This document shows, one piece after another, positions 17,768-27,197 of a stretch of DNA of 64,000 bases (position 1 is the stretch's first letter; every line of letters begins with the position of its first letter). Below the pieces are notes generated by a model. It did not search any database and was not told where the DNA came from. It saw only the letters and a program-made list of their open reading frames with translations. Position numbers and translations under genes: made by a program. The stretch lies in assembly GCF_035784015.1 (NCBI RefSeq), contig NZ_JALKOW010000002.1; one strand, written 5' to 3'. The stretch comes from Comamonas sp009360615 (GTDB lineage: Bacteria > Pseudomonadota > Gammaproteobacteria > Burkholderiales > Burkholderiaceae_C).

Positions 17768-18925
17768 TTACAACTCTTCGACCCTGCGTGCCGGATAGCT
17801 GTCCCAGCTCTGGCAGCCGGGGCAATGCCAGAAATGGGTGCGGGCCTCGAAGCCGCAGGCAGCGCAGCGGTAGCGGGTCAGGGGCTTGGTGGCGTGGTTC
17901 AGTGCCTTCTGTACGGTGGCATGGTATTGCTCCTCGGTCAGGGTCTCGCCTTCCAGCCACTGGGCGGCCGCCACCAGGGACGACTCGTGTTCCAGATGCT
18001 GCACCAGGCGCTGGCGGCCGGGCGCTGCCGCATCGCCGCTTTTCTGGTCGAGGGCGACCAGTGCCTGCAGCAGATCCAGTGAGGGGGCCTGCGCATAGTG
18101 CCTGAGCAGCAGATCGCGCGCCTCGGTCAGCGCACCCGTCGCCTCGGCCACCTCCACCAGCAGGCTGGCCGCCAGGGGCAGGGCTGCGGGGCTGTTCTGC
18201 GCCAGCGCCTGTAGGCTGGACAAAGCCTGCGCGGACCGGCCCTGCCGATGCTGGAGCTGGGCCAGCTCCAGTCGGGGGCGCGGAGCTTGCGGAGCCGTCT
18301 CCAGGGCCTGCTGCAGCTGTGCAAATGCCTTGTCGAGTTGGCCATGGGCCACCTGGGACTGGGCGTCTTCGCAAAGATAGTGGGCCAGTCGGGTGCTGAA
18401 GTCTCCCTGGCCGGCGGCCTGCATTTTGCGCACGATGGCTGCGGCCTGGGCCCAGTCGCGCGAGCGCTCGTAAATGGCCAGCAACGCCAGGCGTGCCTCG
18501 CCCTCGTACTGCGTGCCTTCCAGGCGATTCAGCGCTTCCTCGGCGCGGTCCAGCAGTCCCGCCTTGAGGAAGTCCTGTGCCAATGCATGCTGTGCACGGT
18601 CCCGGTCGGGGCGAGTGAGGTCGGCACGGCTGAGCAGATGCTCGTGAACCCTTACGGCGCGGTTGTATTCGCCGCGGCGGCGAAACAGATTGCCCAGGGC
18701 AAAGTGCAGCTCGGTGGTGTCGGGGTCGTTCTGCACGGCCTCGATAAAGGCATCGATGGCCTTGTCCTGCTGCTCGTTGAGCAGAAAGTTCAGGCCCTTG
18801 AAGTACGCCTTGGGCGCCTGACGGCTGTCGGCGCGCACCTGGCGCAAATCCCAGCGGGAGGCCAGCCAGCCCAGCACAAAGGCGGCCGGCAGTCCCAGCA
18901 ATATCCAAGTCAGATTAAATTCCAT
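17768..18925 (-). CDS. lapB: Lipopolysaccharide assembly protein LapB
   Basis: A 385-aa cytoplasmic protein anchored by an N-terminal helix (WILLGLPAAFVLGWLA). TPR repeats fill about residues 35-340, and a C-terminal rubredoxin-type zinc domain has CAACG and CPGC cysteine pairs. LapB controls LPS synthesis by presenting LpxC to FtsH. I start at ATG 18925, which overlaps the end of lapA by 11 nt; this is coupled translation and matches the conserved ihfB-lapA-lapB order. Confidence 0.93.
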   Translation of the reverse strand: MEFNLTWILLGLPAAFVLGWLASRWDLRQVRADSRQAPKAYFKGLNFLLNEQQDKAIDAFIEAVQNDPDTTELHFALGNLFRRRGEYNRAVRVHEHLLSRADLTRPDRDRAQHALAQDFLKAGLLDRAEEALNRLEGTQYEGEARLALLAIYERSRDWAQAAAIVRKMQAAGQGDFSTRLAHYLCEDAQSQVAHGQLDKAFAQLQQALETAPQAPRPRLELAQLQHRQGRSAQALSSLQALAQNSPAALPLAASLLVEVAEATGALTEARDLLLRHYAQAPSLDLLQALVALDQKSGDAAAPGRQRLVQHLEHESSLVAAAQWLEGETLTEEQYHATVQKALNHATKPLTRYRCAACGFEARTHFWHCPGCQSWDSYPARRVEEL

Positions 18926-19250
18926 GCACGTCGCCCGGCGCAATGATCGAAGAAGAGTTCTGTTCCTTCACCGCAGGTGCTGCACTGGTGGCGTTGGCTG
19001 CGGTGTTCGGTGTCTGTTGAGTGGCCTGTGCTTCGCGCGCTGCGCTGCGATGCTTGAGCCAGCGTGGCACCATGCCCAGCACTCCGACAAAAAGGCCCAG
19101 CGCAAAAGCTGCCAGAACCACCAGCACCAAAGGTGCAGTCCAGGCCGTGCCAAAGAAGAAATGCACGGTGGCGTCTTGCTGGTTGTTGAGCGCGAATGCG
19201 AACAGAGTGAAAAAAATGGCTGCCTTGAGCAGCCACAGCAGGTATTTCAT
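18915..19250 (-). CDS. lapA: Lipopolysaccharide assembly protein LapA domain protein
   Basis: A 111-aa protein with two transmembrane helices (about 7-20 and 39-62) separated by a short periplasmic loop with NNQQDATVHFFFG, then a charged cytoplasmic tail. This is the LapA (DUF1049) pattern. ATG 19250 with upstream GGGAAG is chosen over an in-frame upstream start. It forms a unit with ihfB upstream and lapB downstream. Confidence 0.88.
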   Translation of the reverse strand: MKYLLWLLKAAIFFTLFAFALNNQQDATVHFFFGTAWTAPLVLVVLAAFALGLFVGVLGMVPRWLKHRSAAREAQATQQTPNTAANATSAAPAVKEQNSSSIIAPGDVHGI

Positions 19251-19360
19251 GCTTCCCTTTATGCGCCTTGTGTGACGGGAAGATTTTAGGCCAGCCCATG
19301 CGTGGACTGGCAAACGGGCGGCATGGTCAGCCCTGAGGGGGCTGATGGTGCCTGCGGACT

Positions 19361-19681
19361 TCAGGCAGTCTGCGGCTGGTGGGCGGCAGAGTCGTCGGCC
19401 TTGAGATTGTCCACGGCTTCGCGCAAGGCCTTGCCGGGCTTGAAATGAGGAACGCGCTTGGACGGAACCTGGACGGACTCGCCGGAGCGGGGGTTGCGGC
19501 CGATGCGGGGCTGGCGGTGATTGATGGCAAAGCTGCCAAAGCCCCGAATTTCAATGCGGTGACCGCGTACCAGGGCATCGCTGACGGCATCCAGAATGGT
19601 TTTGACGGCCTGCTCGGCATCACGTTGGTTGAGTTGACCAAATTGGGCGGCAAGTTCTTCGACGAGATCGGATCGGGTCAT
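19361..19681 (-). CDS. ihfB: Integration host factor beta subunit
   Basis: A 106-aa HU/IHF family DNA-bending protein. MTRSDLVEELAAQFGQLNQR at the start identifies the beta subunit, and the beta-ribbon arm carries GRNPRSGE with the intercalating Pro of the family. It works with IhfA in replication, recombination and transcription, and is often needed for phage integration. It follows rpsA as in most proteobacteria. The C-terminal tail is about 12 residues longer than in E. coli. Confidence 0.95.
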   Translation of the reverse strand: MTRSDLVEELAAQFGQLNQRDAEQAVKTILDAVSDALVRGHRIEIRGFGSFAINHRQPRIGRNPRSGESVQVPSKRVPHFKPGKALREAVDNLKADDSAAHQPQTA

Positions 19682-19702
19682 CGGGTGGCGGAGGCTCTAG
19701 GT

Positions 19703-19738
19703 TGAAAACAACAACGGGCGCACAGGGCGCCCGTTGTC
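19703..19738 (-). terminator. Terminator of rpsA
   Basis: Read on the minus strand, ACAACGGGCG pairs with CGCCCGTTGT and is followed by TTGTTTTC. It stands between rpsA and ihfB, so ihfB may also have its own promoter. Confidence 0.75.
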
Positions 19739-19790
19739 TTCGACGCTTGACGGTCAGTCAGACGAACTGGCCGACCGGCTGATCCAAGAT

Positions 19791-21473
19791 TTACTTGTCA
19801 GCGTCCAGCTTGGCGCGCAGCAGGGCGCCCAGGCTGGTGGTACCAGCGTTTTCCTTGGAGGACTGAGCCGACAGGGAAGCCATGGCGACTTGCTGTTCAG
19901 CGTGATCCTTTTGCTTGATGGACAGCTGGATGTTGCGGCTCTTGCGATCCACGTTCACCACCACGGCCGTCACTTCGTCGCCTTCCTTCAGGACGGAACG
20001 AGCATCTTCCACGCGGTCTTGCGAGATTTCGGAAGCACGCAGGTAGCCGATGATGTCTTCACCCAGGTCGATTTCAGCGCCCTTGGCGTCCACAGTCTTG
20101 ACCTTGCCGGTCACAACCTGGCCCTTGTCGTTCACGGTCACGAAGGTCGTGAAGGGATCGCTGTCCAGCTGCTTGATGCCCAGGGAGATGCGCTCGCGCT
20201 CAACGTCCACGGCCAGCACGATGGCTTCGACTTCTTGACCCTTCTTGTAGTTGCGAACGGCAGCTTCGCCAGCTTCGTTCCACGACAGGTCGGACAGGTG
20301 CACCAGGCCGTCGATACCGGCAGCCAGACCCACGAACACGCCGAAGTCGGTGATGGACTTGATGGGGCCCTTCACGCGGTCGCCGCGCTTGGTGTTCTGG
20401 GCGAATTCTTGCCAGGGGTTAGCCTTGCACTGCTTCATGCCCAGGGAGATGCGACGCTTGTCTTCGTCGATTTCCAGAACCATGACTTCCACTTCGTCGC
20501 CCAGGGACACGAGCTTGGTGGGAGCAATGTTCTTGTTGGTCCAGTCCATTTCGGAAACGTGCACCAGGCCTTCGATGCCGGGTTCCAGTTCCACGAATGC
20601 GCCGTAGTCGGCAATGTTGGTGACCTTGCCGAACAGACGGGTGGCAGAGGGGTAGCGGCGAGCCACGCCCATCCAGGGGTCGTCGCCCATTTGCTTCAGA
20701 CCCAGGGACACGCGGTTCTTTTCGGTGTCGAACTTCAGGATCTTGGCAGTGATTTCCTGGCCGGCAGTCACCACTTCGGAGGGGTGACGCACACGGCGCC
20801 ATGCCATGTCGGTGATATGCAGCAGGCCGTCGATACCGCCCAGATCCACGAACGCACCGTATTCGGTGATGTTCTTGACCACGCCCTGAACGATAGCGCC
20901 TTCCTTCAGGGTTTCCATCAGCTTGGCGCGCTCTTCGCCCATGGAGGCTTCCACCACAGCGCGGCGCGACAGCACCACGTTGTTGCGCTTGCGATCCAGC
21001 TTGATGACCTTGAATTCCAGGGTCTTGTTTTCGTAGGGGGTCAGGTCCTTGATGGGACGTGTGTCGATCAGCGAACCGGGCAGGAAAGCACGGATGCCGT
21101 TGACCAGAACGGTCAGGCCGCCCTTGACCTTGCCGGAGGTGGTGCCGGTCACGAACTCGCCGGATTCCAGAGCCTTTTCCAGCGACAGCCACGAAGCCAG
21201 ACGCTTGGCGGTGTCACGGGACAGGATGGTGTCGCCGTAGCCGTTTTCGATGGAGCCGATGGCCACGGACACGAAGTCACCCACTTGGACTTCGACTTCG
21301 CCCTGGTCGTTCTTGAACTCGTCGAGGGGCACGTAGGCTTCCGACTTCAGGCCGGCGTTCACCACCACGAAGTTGTGCTCGACGCGCACGACTTCAGCGG
21401 TGATAACTTCGCCAGGACGCATTTCGGTGCGTGTCAACGACTCTTCAAAAAGGGCGGCAAAAGATTCAGACAT
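19791..21473 (-). CDS. rpsA: 30S ribosomal protein S1
   Basis: A 560-aa protein of six S1 RNA-binding domains. It opens MSESFAALFEESLTRTEMRP, and later repeats show the pattern GxVxxIxxxGAFVDLxxGIDGLxHxSD (for example at about residues 195-215 and 280-300). It binds mRNA on the small ribosomal subunit. The start at 21473 has an AAGGAA site; an in-frame upstream extension is ignored. Confidence 0.97.
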   Translation of the reverse strand: MSESFAALFEESLTRTEMRPGEVITAEVVRVEHNFVVVNAGLKSEAYVPLDEFKNDQGEVEVQVGDFVSVAIGSIENGYGDTILSRDTAKRLASWLSLEKALESGEFVTGTTSGKVKGGLTVLVNGIRAFLPGSLIDTRPIKDLTPYENKTLEFKVIKLDRKRNNVVLSRRAVVEASMGEERAKLMETLKEGAIVQGVVKNITEYGAFVDLGGIDGLLHITDMAWRRVRHPSEVVTAGQEITAKILKFDTEKNRVSLGLKQMGDDPWMGVARRYPSATRLFGKVTNIADYGAFVELEPGIEGLVHVSEMDWTNKNIAPTKLVSLGDEVEVMVLEIDEDKRRISLGMKQCKANPWQEFAQNTKRGDRVKGPIKSITDFGVFVGLAAGIDGLVHLSDLSWNEAGEAAVRNYKKGQEVEAIVLAVDVERERISLGIKQLDSDPFTTFVTVNDKGQVVTGKVKTVDAKGAEIDLGEDIIGYLRASEISQDRVEDARSVLKEGDEVTAVVVNVDRKSRNIQLSIKQKDHAEQQVAMASLSAQSSKENAGTTSLGALLRAKLDADK

Positions 21474-21670
21474 GTAGTTCCTTGCCCGCAACCAGGTTTC
21501 CGTCGGCACCATTGCCAAGCGTTTTTAAGACTGATTGCGGAGGTTGTGGGTTTGGGCCCACGGGGTTAAAGGTTAACAACCTTGCTGCCGGTCCACGATC
21601 TGCGAGAACCTGGCATCAAGGGCCAACGAGCCAGATGCAGGACTGCCCTGGAAACTTCAAGCGTGAAATT

Positions 21671-23731
21671 TCAAGGACGGCCGAACGGCTGGCGTTCCTG
21701 CCACCACGACAGCACCTGGGCAACCACTTCTTCAATGGTCATTTCGGAGCTGTCGAGCTGCAAAGAATCCTCGGCGGGCTTGAGCGGGGCGGTGGTGCGA
21801 TTCATGTCGCGCGCGTCGCGCGCCTCAAGGTCTGCCAAAAGGGTGGACATATTAGCTGAAATTCCTTTGGAAATCAACTGTTTATATCGGCGCTCGGCGC
21901 GGCACCGGGCAGACGCCCACAAATAGACCTTGAGCGGGGCGTGGGGGAAGATGACCGTACCCATGTCGCGGCCATCGGCAACCAGTCCTGGCAGGGCCTG
22001 GAAGGAGAGCTGCAAATCCACCAGCGCGGTGCGCACGGCAGGCAGTGCCGAGACGCGCGAGGCGTTCATGCCGGCTTCCTCGCTGCGAATCGCCAGGCTG
22101 ATGTCCTCATCGCCGAGCCAGACACGCTGCTGAGCATCGAAGCGCACGGGCATGTCCAGCGCCATCTCGGCAATGGTTTCCTCGTTGGACTCGTCCAGCG
22201 TCAGGCCGGCACGCGATGCGGCCAGGCCGGTGATGCGATACAGCGCGCCGGAGTCCAGTAGCTGGTAGCCCAGCGCCTTGGCGACCTCAGCGGCAATCGT
22301 GCCCTTGCCCGAGGCCGTGGGCCCGTCGATGCAGATCACGGGAACATGCGCGCGCTCGGCTTCGCTGACGGAGAACAGCGCCTCGAAATAGTCGGGGAAG
22401 GTCTTGGCCACGCATTTGGGGTCTTCGATGCGCACGGGCAGCTTTGCCGGATTGAAGGCCGCCAGAGAAAAGCACATGGCGACGCGATGGTCGTCGTAGG
22501 TGTGGATGCTGGCCGCGTTCCAGGCGGCCTTTTCAGCGGGCGGTGTGATGCGGATGTAGTCCGCACCTTCTTCCACCGAGGCGCCCAGTTTGCGCAGTTC
22601 GATCGCCATGGCGGCAATGCGGTCGGTTTCCTTGACGCGCCAGCTGGCAATATTGCGCAGCGTGGTCACGCCGTCGGCATACAGCGCCATGGTGCCCAGC
22701 GTCATGGCTGCGTCGGGAATGTGGTTGCAATCGAGGTCGATGGCCTTCAGAGGCCAGCTGCCGCGGCTGACCTGCAGCCAGTTGGGGCCGCTTTCGATCT
22801 TTGCGCCCATGGCCTGGGCGGCCTCGATGAAGCGGATATCGCCCTGGATCGAGTCCCGGCCCACACCCAGAATGCGGATGCTCTTGGGTTGCGGCGCGTT
22901 GTCGGCATCGGCGTCATCGGTGGTGCCGGTGGCAATCGCGCCCAGCGCGATGAAATAGCTGGCCGAAGAGGCGTCGGCCTCCACATGGATGGCGCCGGGC
23001 GACTGGTAGTGGCTGCCTGCGGGGATCACAAAGCGCTGCCAGCGGTCGTTCTTCACGGCGATGCCGAAGCGCGCCAGCAGCTCCAGCGTGATGTGGATAT
23101 AGGGCCTGGAGATCAGCTCGCCCACCACCTCGATGCTGATGTCGCGTTCCCTGGCCAGCAGGGGCAGGGCCATCAGCAGCGAGGTCAGGAACTGGCTGGA
23201 GACATCGCCGCGCACCTTGATGGATTCACTGCCCAGCTGGCTGAAGTCGGGCTGTCCGATCTTCAGGGGCGGAAAACCTTCATCCTTCAGATAGTCGATC
23301 CTGCAGCCCAGCTGGCGCAGCGCATCGACCAGGTCGCCGATCGGGCGTTCGTACATCCGGGGCACGCCGGTCATCTCGAAGTCGCCGCCCAGCACCGACA
23401 GCGCCGCAGTCAGCGGGCGCATGGCCGTGCCGGCATTGCCCAGGAACAGCGTGGCCGCAGTGCCGGCCGGCAGCTGACCACCGATGCCGGTGACCGCAAT
23501 GGCCTGGCCGGGCGTGACGACGTCCGGGCTGATGCTGCATCCCAGCTGCTTGAGTCCGCCCAGCATGACGCGGGTGTCGTCCGAATCCAGCAGGTCGTGA
23601 ATGGTGGTGGTGCCCTGGCTCAGTGCTGCCAGCAGCAGCACGCGATTGGAGATGCTTTTGGAGCCGGGCAGGCTGACGCTGCCGTTGGCGGAATCCAGTG
23701 CAGGCAGATCCAGAAATTCGGTGGTGAACAT
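21671..23731 (-). CDS. aroA-cmk: Bifunctional EPSP synthase / cytidylate kinase (AroA-Cmk fusion)
   Basis: A 686-aa fusion. Residues 1 to about 450 are 5-enolpyruvylshikimate-3-phosphate synthase (shikimate pathway step 6), with PGSKSISNR near residue 23, LFLGNAGTAMRPL and the DHRVAM motif. From about 458 a cytidylate kinase begins with P-loop GPTASGKGT, then the CMP-binding DSGALYR and DGRDMGTVIFP. Fusion of these neighbouring enzymes is common in Burkholderiales annotation, so it is not a local assembly error. It lies between tyrA and rpsA in the conserved operon. Confidence 0.95.
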   Translation of the reverse strand: MFTTEFLDLPALDSANGSVSLPGSKSISNRVLLLAALSQGTTTIHDLLDSDDTRVMLGGLKQLGCSISPDVVTPGQAIAVTGIGGQLPAGTAATLFLGNAGTAMRPLTAALSVLGGDFEMTGVPRMYERPIGDLVDALRQLGCRIDYLKDEGFPPLKIGQPDFSQLGSESIKVRGDVSSQFLTSLLMALPLLARERDISIEVVGELISRPYIHITLELLARFGIAVKNDRWQRFVIPAGSHYQSPGAIHVEADASSASYFIALGAIATGTTDDADADNAPQPKSIRILGVGRDSIQGDIRFIEAAQAMGAKIESGPNWLQVSRGSWPLKAIDLDCNHIPDAAMTLGTMALYADGVTTLRNIASWRVKETDRIAAMAIELRKLGASVEEGADYIRITPPAEKAAWNAASIHTYDDHRVAMCFSLAAFNPAKLPVRIEDPKCVAKTFPDYFEALFSVSEAERAHVPVICIDGPTASGKGTIAAEVAKALGYQLLDSGALYRITGLAASRAGLTLDESNEETIAEMALDMPVRFDAQQRVWLGDEDISLAIRSEEAGMNASRVSALPAVRTALVDLQLSFQALPGLVADGRDMGTVIFPHAPLKVYLWASARCRAERRYKQLISKGISANMSTLLADLEARDARDMNRTTAPLKPAEDSLQLDSSEMTIEEVVAQVLSWWQERQPFGRP

Positions 23732-23837
23732 AAAACTCTCGTAACCCCTGCGCAGCCTGGCTGCTTCGACACCGGGCTGCGCGGCGGGCGTTGCCCAGTG
23801 TCTGTGGCGGTTGGGTGAATAGATCGACGCTGCTAGT

Positions 23838-24734
23838 TTAAGAGCCCCGCTTGCCGCCCAGGGTCCATTCGGCGCGCGCGGCGCTGGCCAGGGTCAGACG
23901 GTCCTGCAGGCCCTGGCCGTCGTTGGCCTGCATCAGCCCTTCGAGCTGCTCCAGTGCCTGGCGGAACTGGCGCGACTGGGCCAGCACCTGATCGCGGTTG
24001 GCCAGCAGCACATCGCGCCAGAGCTTGGGGTCGCCTGCACCGATGCGGGTGAAATCGCGAAAGCCGGGTCCGGCCAGCGCCAGCATATCGTCGGCACCGG
24101 GCTGGTTCAGCACGCTTTGCATCATGGCAAACGCCAGCAGATGGGGCAGGTGGCTGACGGTGGCGAGTGCGCTGTCATGGGCCTCGGGCGACATGGCTGT
24201 GACCTTGCAGCCCAGGGCCTGCCACAGCGCCTGGGCCTTGGCCAGATGCGCGGTCAGCGTGCGCTCCGTCGGGGTCAGCACGACCTGGGCGCCCTGGTAG
24301 AGCTTGACATCGGCGTGTTCCACCCCAGCCACTTCCTTGCCGGTGATGGGGTGGGCGGGCACAAAGCTGCCGATCTGGTCGCGCAGCGCCGAGCGCGCGG
24401 CCTGCACCACATCGACCTTGGTGGAGCCCACGTCCATGATCATCATCTGAGGCGTGACCAGATGCTTGATGGACTTGAGCGTGGCTTCGGTGGCCGCCAC
24501 GGGCACGGCCAGCAGCACCAGGTCGGCGCCGGCCGCAGCCAGCAGGGCGGAAGGCGCTTCCACGTCGATCACGCCCATCTGCCGGGCACGCTCGGTGGTC
24601 GAGGGTGATTTGCTATAGCCCACCACGCGCTTGACCAGGCCGGCTTTCTTGAGCGCCAGGGCGAAGGAGCCGCCCATCAATCCGCAGCCGATCAGGCCGA
24701 GCTGCTCGAACGGCTGCAATTCCTGAGCTGCCAT
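23838..24734 (-). CDS. tyrA: Prephenate dehydrogenase
   Basis: A 298-aa NAD-dependent TyrA that makes 4-hydroxyphenylpyruvate on the way to tyrosine. Rossmann motif GLIGCGLMGGSFA lies at about 14-26 and HPITGKE is the family's substrate-site motif. The ATG at 24734 overlaps the pheA stop (TGATG), so the two branches of aromatic synthesis are translationally coupled. In-frame sequence further upstream lies within pheA and is not coding in this frame. Confidence 0.94.
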   Translation of the reverse strand: MAAQELQPFEQLGLIGCGLMGGSFALALKKAGLVKRVVGYSKSPSTTERARQMGVIDVEAPSALLAAAGADLVLLAVPVAATEATLKSIKHLVTPQMMIMDVGSTKVDVVQAARSALRDQIGSFVPAHPITGKEVAGVEHADVKLYQGAQVVLTPTERTLTAHLAKAQALWQALGCKVTAMSPEAHDSALATVSHLPHLLAFAMMQSVLNQPGADDMLALAGPGFRDFTRIGAGDPKLWRDVLLANRDQVLAQSRQFRQALEQLEGLMQANDGQGLQDRLTLASAARAEWTLGGKRGS

Positions 24735-25834
24735 CACTTGCTCACCGGGTAGGTGCCCAGCACCTTGTAGAACGCGCACAGGCCCTGCAACTCCTGCAGG
24801 GCGGCGGCCACATTGGCCTGGGCCGGGTGGCCTTCGACGTCGATGTAGAAGTAGTACTCCCATTGACCGGTGCGGGCCGGGCGCGACTCGAAGCGCGTCA
24901 TCGAGACGCCATGCTTCTTCAGCGGCACCAGCAGGTCATGCACGGCACCTGCGATATTGGGCACCGAGACCACCAGGCTGGTGCAGTCGCTGCCGCTGGG
25001 TGCGGCCGTGGCCAGCGTGTGCGGCAGACAGATGACGGCAAAACGGGTGCGGTTGTAGGCATCGTCCTGGATTGCATGGCTGACGATGTGCAGGCCGAAC
25101 TGCTGCGCGGCGCGCTCACCGGCAATGCCGGCCCAGTTGGGGTGCAGGGCGGCCAGGCGCGCGCCTTCGGCATTGCTCTCCACGGGGCGGCGCTCGGCGT
25201 GGGGCAGATGCTTGGACAGCCAGCCCTGGCACTGGGCCAGAGCCTGGGGGTGCGCTGCCACAACGTCGATGCCGTCCAGCGTATTGCTGGTGCGCATCAG
25301 ATTGTGGCGGATCAGCATGCTGACCTCGCCCACCACGTGGCAGGGCGTGTGCAGGAACATGTCCAGCGAGCGCGTGACCACGCCTTCGTTGGAGTTCTCC
25401 ACACCCACTACGCCGTACTGGGCGCTGCCGGCGGCCGTGGCATGGAAGACTTCCTCGAAGCTGTTGCAGTACATCAGGTCGGCCGCACCGCCAAAGTACT
25501 GGATTGCCGCTTCTTCACAGAAAGTGCCGGCCGGGCCGAGCACGGCCACGCGCTGGGGGGATTCCAGCGCCAGGCAGGCCGACATGATCTCGCGCCAGAT
25601 GGCGGCCACATGCGCGCCCTTGAGCGGGCCGGGGTTGTTGGACTTGATCTTCTCGATCACCTGGGCCACGCGGTCGGGGCGGAAGAAGGCCGAGCCTTCC
25701 TTCTTCTTGAGCTCGCCCACCTGCTCGGCCACATGGGCGCGCTGGTTGACCAGCTCCAGCAACTGGCGGTCCAGGGAGTCGATCTGGTTGCGCAGCGACA
25801 ACAGCTCGGGGCTGGCTTGAGGTTCTTGGCTCAT
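24734..25834 (-). CDS. pheA: Chorismate mutase / prephenate dehydratase (P-protein)
   Basis: A 366-aa bifunctional enzyme of phenylalanine synthesis. It has an AroQ-type chorismate mutase (about 8-90, LRNQIDSLDRQLLELVNQR), a prephenate dehydratase domain from VAVLGPAGTFCEEAA with the active-site NRTRFAV, and a C-terminal ACT domain with the ESRPARTG motif used for feedback inhibition by Phe. It sits between serC and tyrA. Confidence 0.96.
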   Translation of the reverse strand: MSQEPQASPELLSLRNQIDSLDRQLLELVNQRAHVAEQVGELKKKEGSAFFRPDRVAQVIEKIKSNNPGPLKGAHVAAIWREIMSACLALESPQRVAVLGPAGTFCEEAAIQYFGGAADLMYCNSFEEVFHATAAGSAQYGVVGVENSNEGVVTRSLDMFLHTPCHVVGEVSMLIRHNLMRTSNTLDGIDVVAAHPQALAQCQGWLSKHLPHAERRPVESNAEGARLAALHPNWAGIAGERAAQQFGLHIVSHAIQDDAYNRTRFAVICLPHTLATAAPSGSDCTSLVVSVPNIAGAVHDLLVPLKKHGVSMTRFESRPARTGQWEYYFYIDVEGHPAQANVAAALQELQGLCAFYKVLGTYPVSK

Positions 25835-25852
25835 GAATTTCTCAAATTTCGT

Positions 25853-25896
25853 AGCTGCTTCCGCAAGTCAGACAATGACTTCAGACCAATACCTTG
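25853..25896. repeat. Dispersed intergenic repeat, copy D
   Basis: The minus strand reads CTGAAGTCATTGTCTGACTT then GCGGAAGCAGCTACGAAA, matching the shared core and AGCTA-GAAA end of the family. It is located between pheA and serC. Confidence 0.5.
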
Positions 25897-25956
25897 GTGA
25901 AGTACTTGCAGATAAAGCGTTGGCAGCTCATCTTCTTATGTGGCTAAGGGCGGGGC

Positions 25957-27081
25957 TCAGGCCTGGCGTTGCTCGAAGTCCCGCATGTAGTCGACCAGCG
26001 CCTGCACGCCTTCGATGGGCATGGCGTTGTAGATGCTGGCACGCATGCCGCCCACGGACTTGTGGCCCTTGAGCTGCAGCAGACCGGCCTGCTTGGCACC
26101 GGCCAGGAAAGCGTCGTTGCGCGATTCGTCGTTCAGGAAGAACGGGATGTTCATGCGCGAGCGGCAGTTCGCGGCCACCTTGTTCACATAGAACGAGGAC
26201 TGGTCCACATAGTCATAGAACAGCTTGGCCTTGGCAATGTTGCGCGCCTCCAGGGCGGCCACGCCGCTGAGGCCGCCTTCGGTCTGGCGTTTGAGCCACT
26301 GGAAGGTCAGGCCGGCCATGTAGATGCCCCAGGTGGGAGGCGTGTTGTACATGCTGCCGTTGTCGGCCACGATGCGGTAGTCAAAGGCGCTGGGGCAGAC
26401 GGGCAGGGCATGGCCCAGCAGGTCTTCGCGCACGATGACAATGGTCAGCCCTGCGGGGCCGATGTTCTTTTGCGCGCCGCCAAAGGCCAGGCCCACGCGG
26501 CTCCAGTCGATGGAGCGCGAGGCTACGTGCGAGGAAAAGTCGATGACCAGAGGCGCATCCGAGCCCAGTGCGCGGAGGTCGGGCAGCTCGTGGAACTCCA
26601 CGCCGTGAATGGTCTCGTTGCTGCAGATATGGACATAGCTGGCGCCGCGGCTCAAATTCCAGCTGCTGGCGGCGGGAATCGTGGTGTAGTCGCTGTCCTT
26701 GGCGCTGGCGGCCACATGGGCCTCGCTGGCGTATTTGGCCGCTTCCTTGGCCGACTTCTGGCTCCAGCTGCCGGTCACCACGAAGTCCACCACGCCGGCG
26801 CGCGAGAGATTCATGGGCACGATGGCATTTTCGGCAATGCCGCCGCCCTGCATGAACAGGATCTTGAAATGCGCTGGCACGGCTAGCAGCTCGCGCAGAT
26901 CGGCTTCCGCGGCTTCGTAAATGCTGATGAATTCCTTGCCGCGGTGGCTCATTTCCATCACCCCCATGCCGGAGCCGTGCCAGTCCAGCATTTCGGCGGC
27001 TGCAGTCTGCAGCACTTCTTCAGGGATGGCGGCGGGGCCTGCGGAAAAGTTAAAAGGGCGGTTCATCAGATTTACGCTCAT
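25957..27081 (-). CDS. serC: Phosphoserine aminotransferase
   Basis: A 374-aa PLP enzyme of serine and pyridoxine synthesis. RPFNFSAGPAAIPEEVL is the family N terminus, the PLP-lysine motif is GGAQKNIGPAG (Lys about 199), and GGMRASIYNAMP is near the C terminus. Met1 or Met6 (27066) may be the start. It follows gyrA on the same strand and precedes pheA, the usual order in this group. Confidence 0.96.
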   Translation of the reverse strand: MSVNLMNRPFNFSAGPAAIPEEVLQTAAAEMLDWHGSGMGVMEMSHRGKEFISIYEAAEADLRELLAVPAHFKILFMQGGGIAENAIVPMNLSRAGVVDFVVTGSWSQKSAKEAAKYASEAHVAASAKDSDYTTIPAASSWNLSRGASYVHICSNETIHGVEFHELPDLRALGSDAPLVIDFSSHVASRSIDWSRVGLAFGGAQKNIGPAGLTIVIVREDLLGHALPVCPSAFDYRIVADNGSMYNTPPTWGIYMAGLTFQWLKRQTEGGLSGVAALEARNIAKAKLFYDYVDQSSFYVNKVAANCRSRMNIPFFLNDESRNDAFLAGAKQAGLLQLKGHKSVGGMRASIYNAMPIEGVQALVDYMRDFEQRQA

Positions 27082-27089
27082 AACATGTG

Positions 27090-27127
27090 AAAGCGCTTGT
27101 CCAGCTTGCGCTCTCAGCTATCAAAAC
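27090..27127. repeat. Dispersed intergenic repeat, copy C
   Basis: AAAGCGCTTGTCCAGCTTGC followed by GCTCTCAGCTATCAAAAC ends in the AGCTATCAAAA typical of the family. It lies between gyrA and serC. Confidence 0.55.
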
Positions 27128-27197
27128 ATTGAGCCACGGACATGCGTGCAGGTCGCGTGGCATCGGGCCCGGATCGGCCCAGCCCGGGGCTGGTTGA

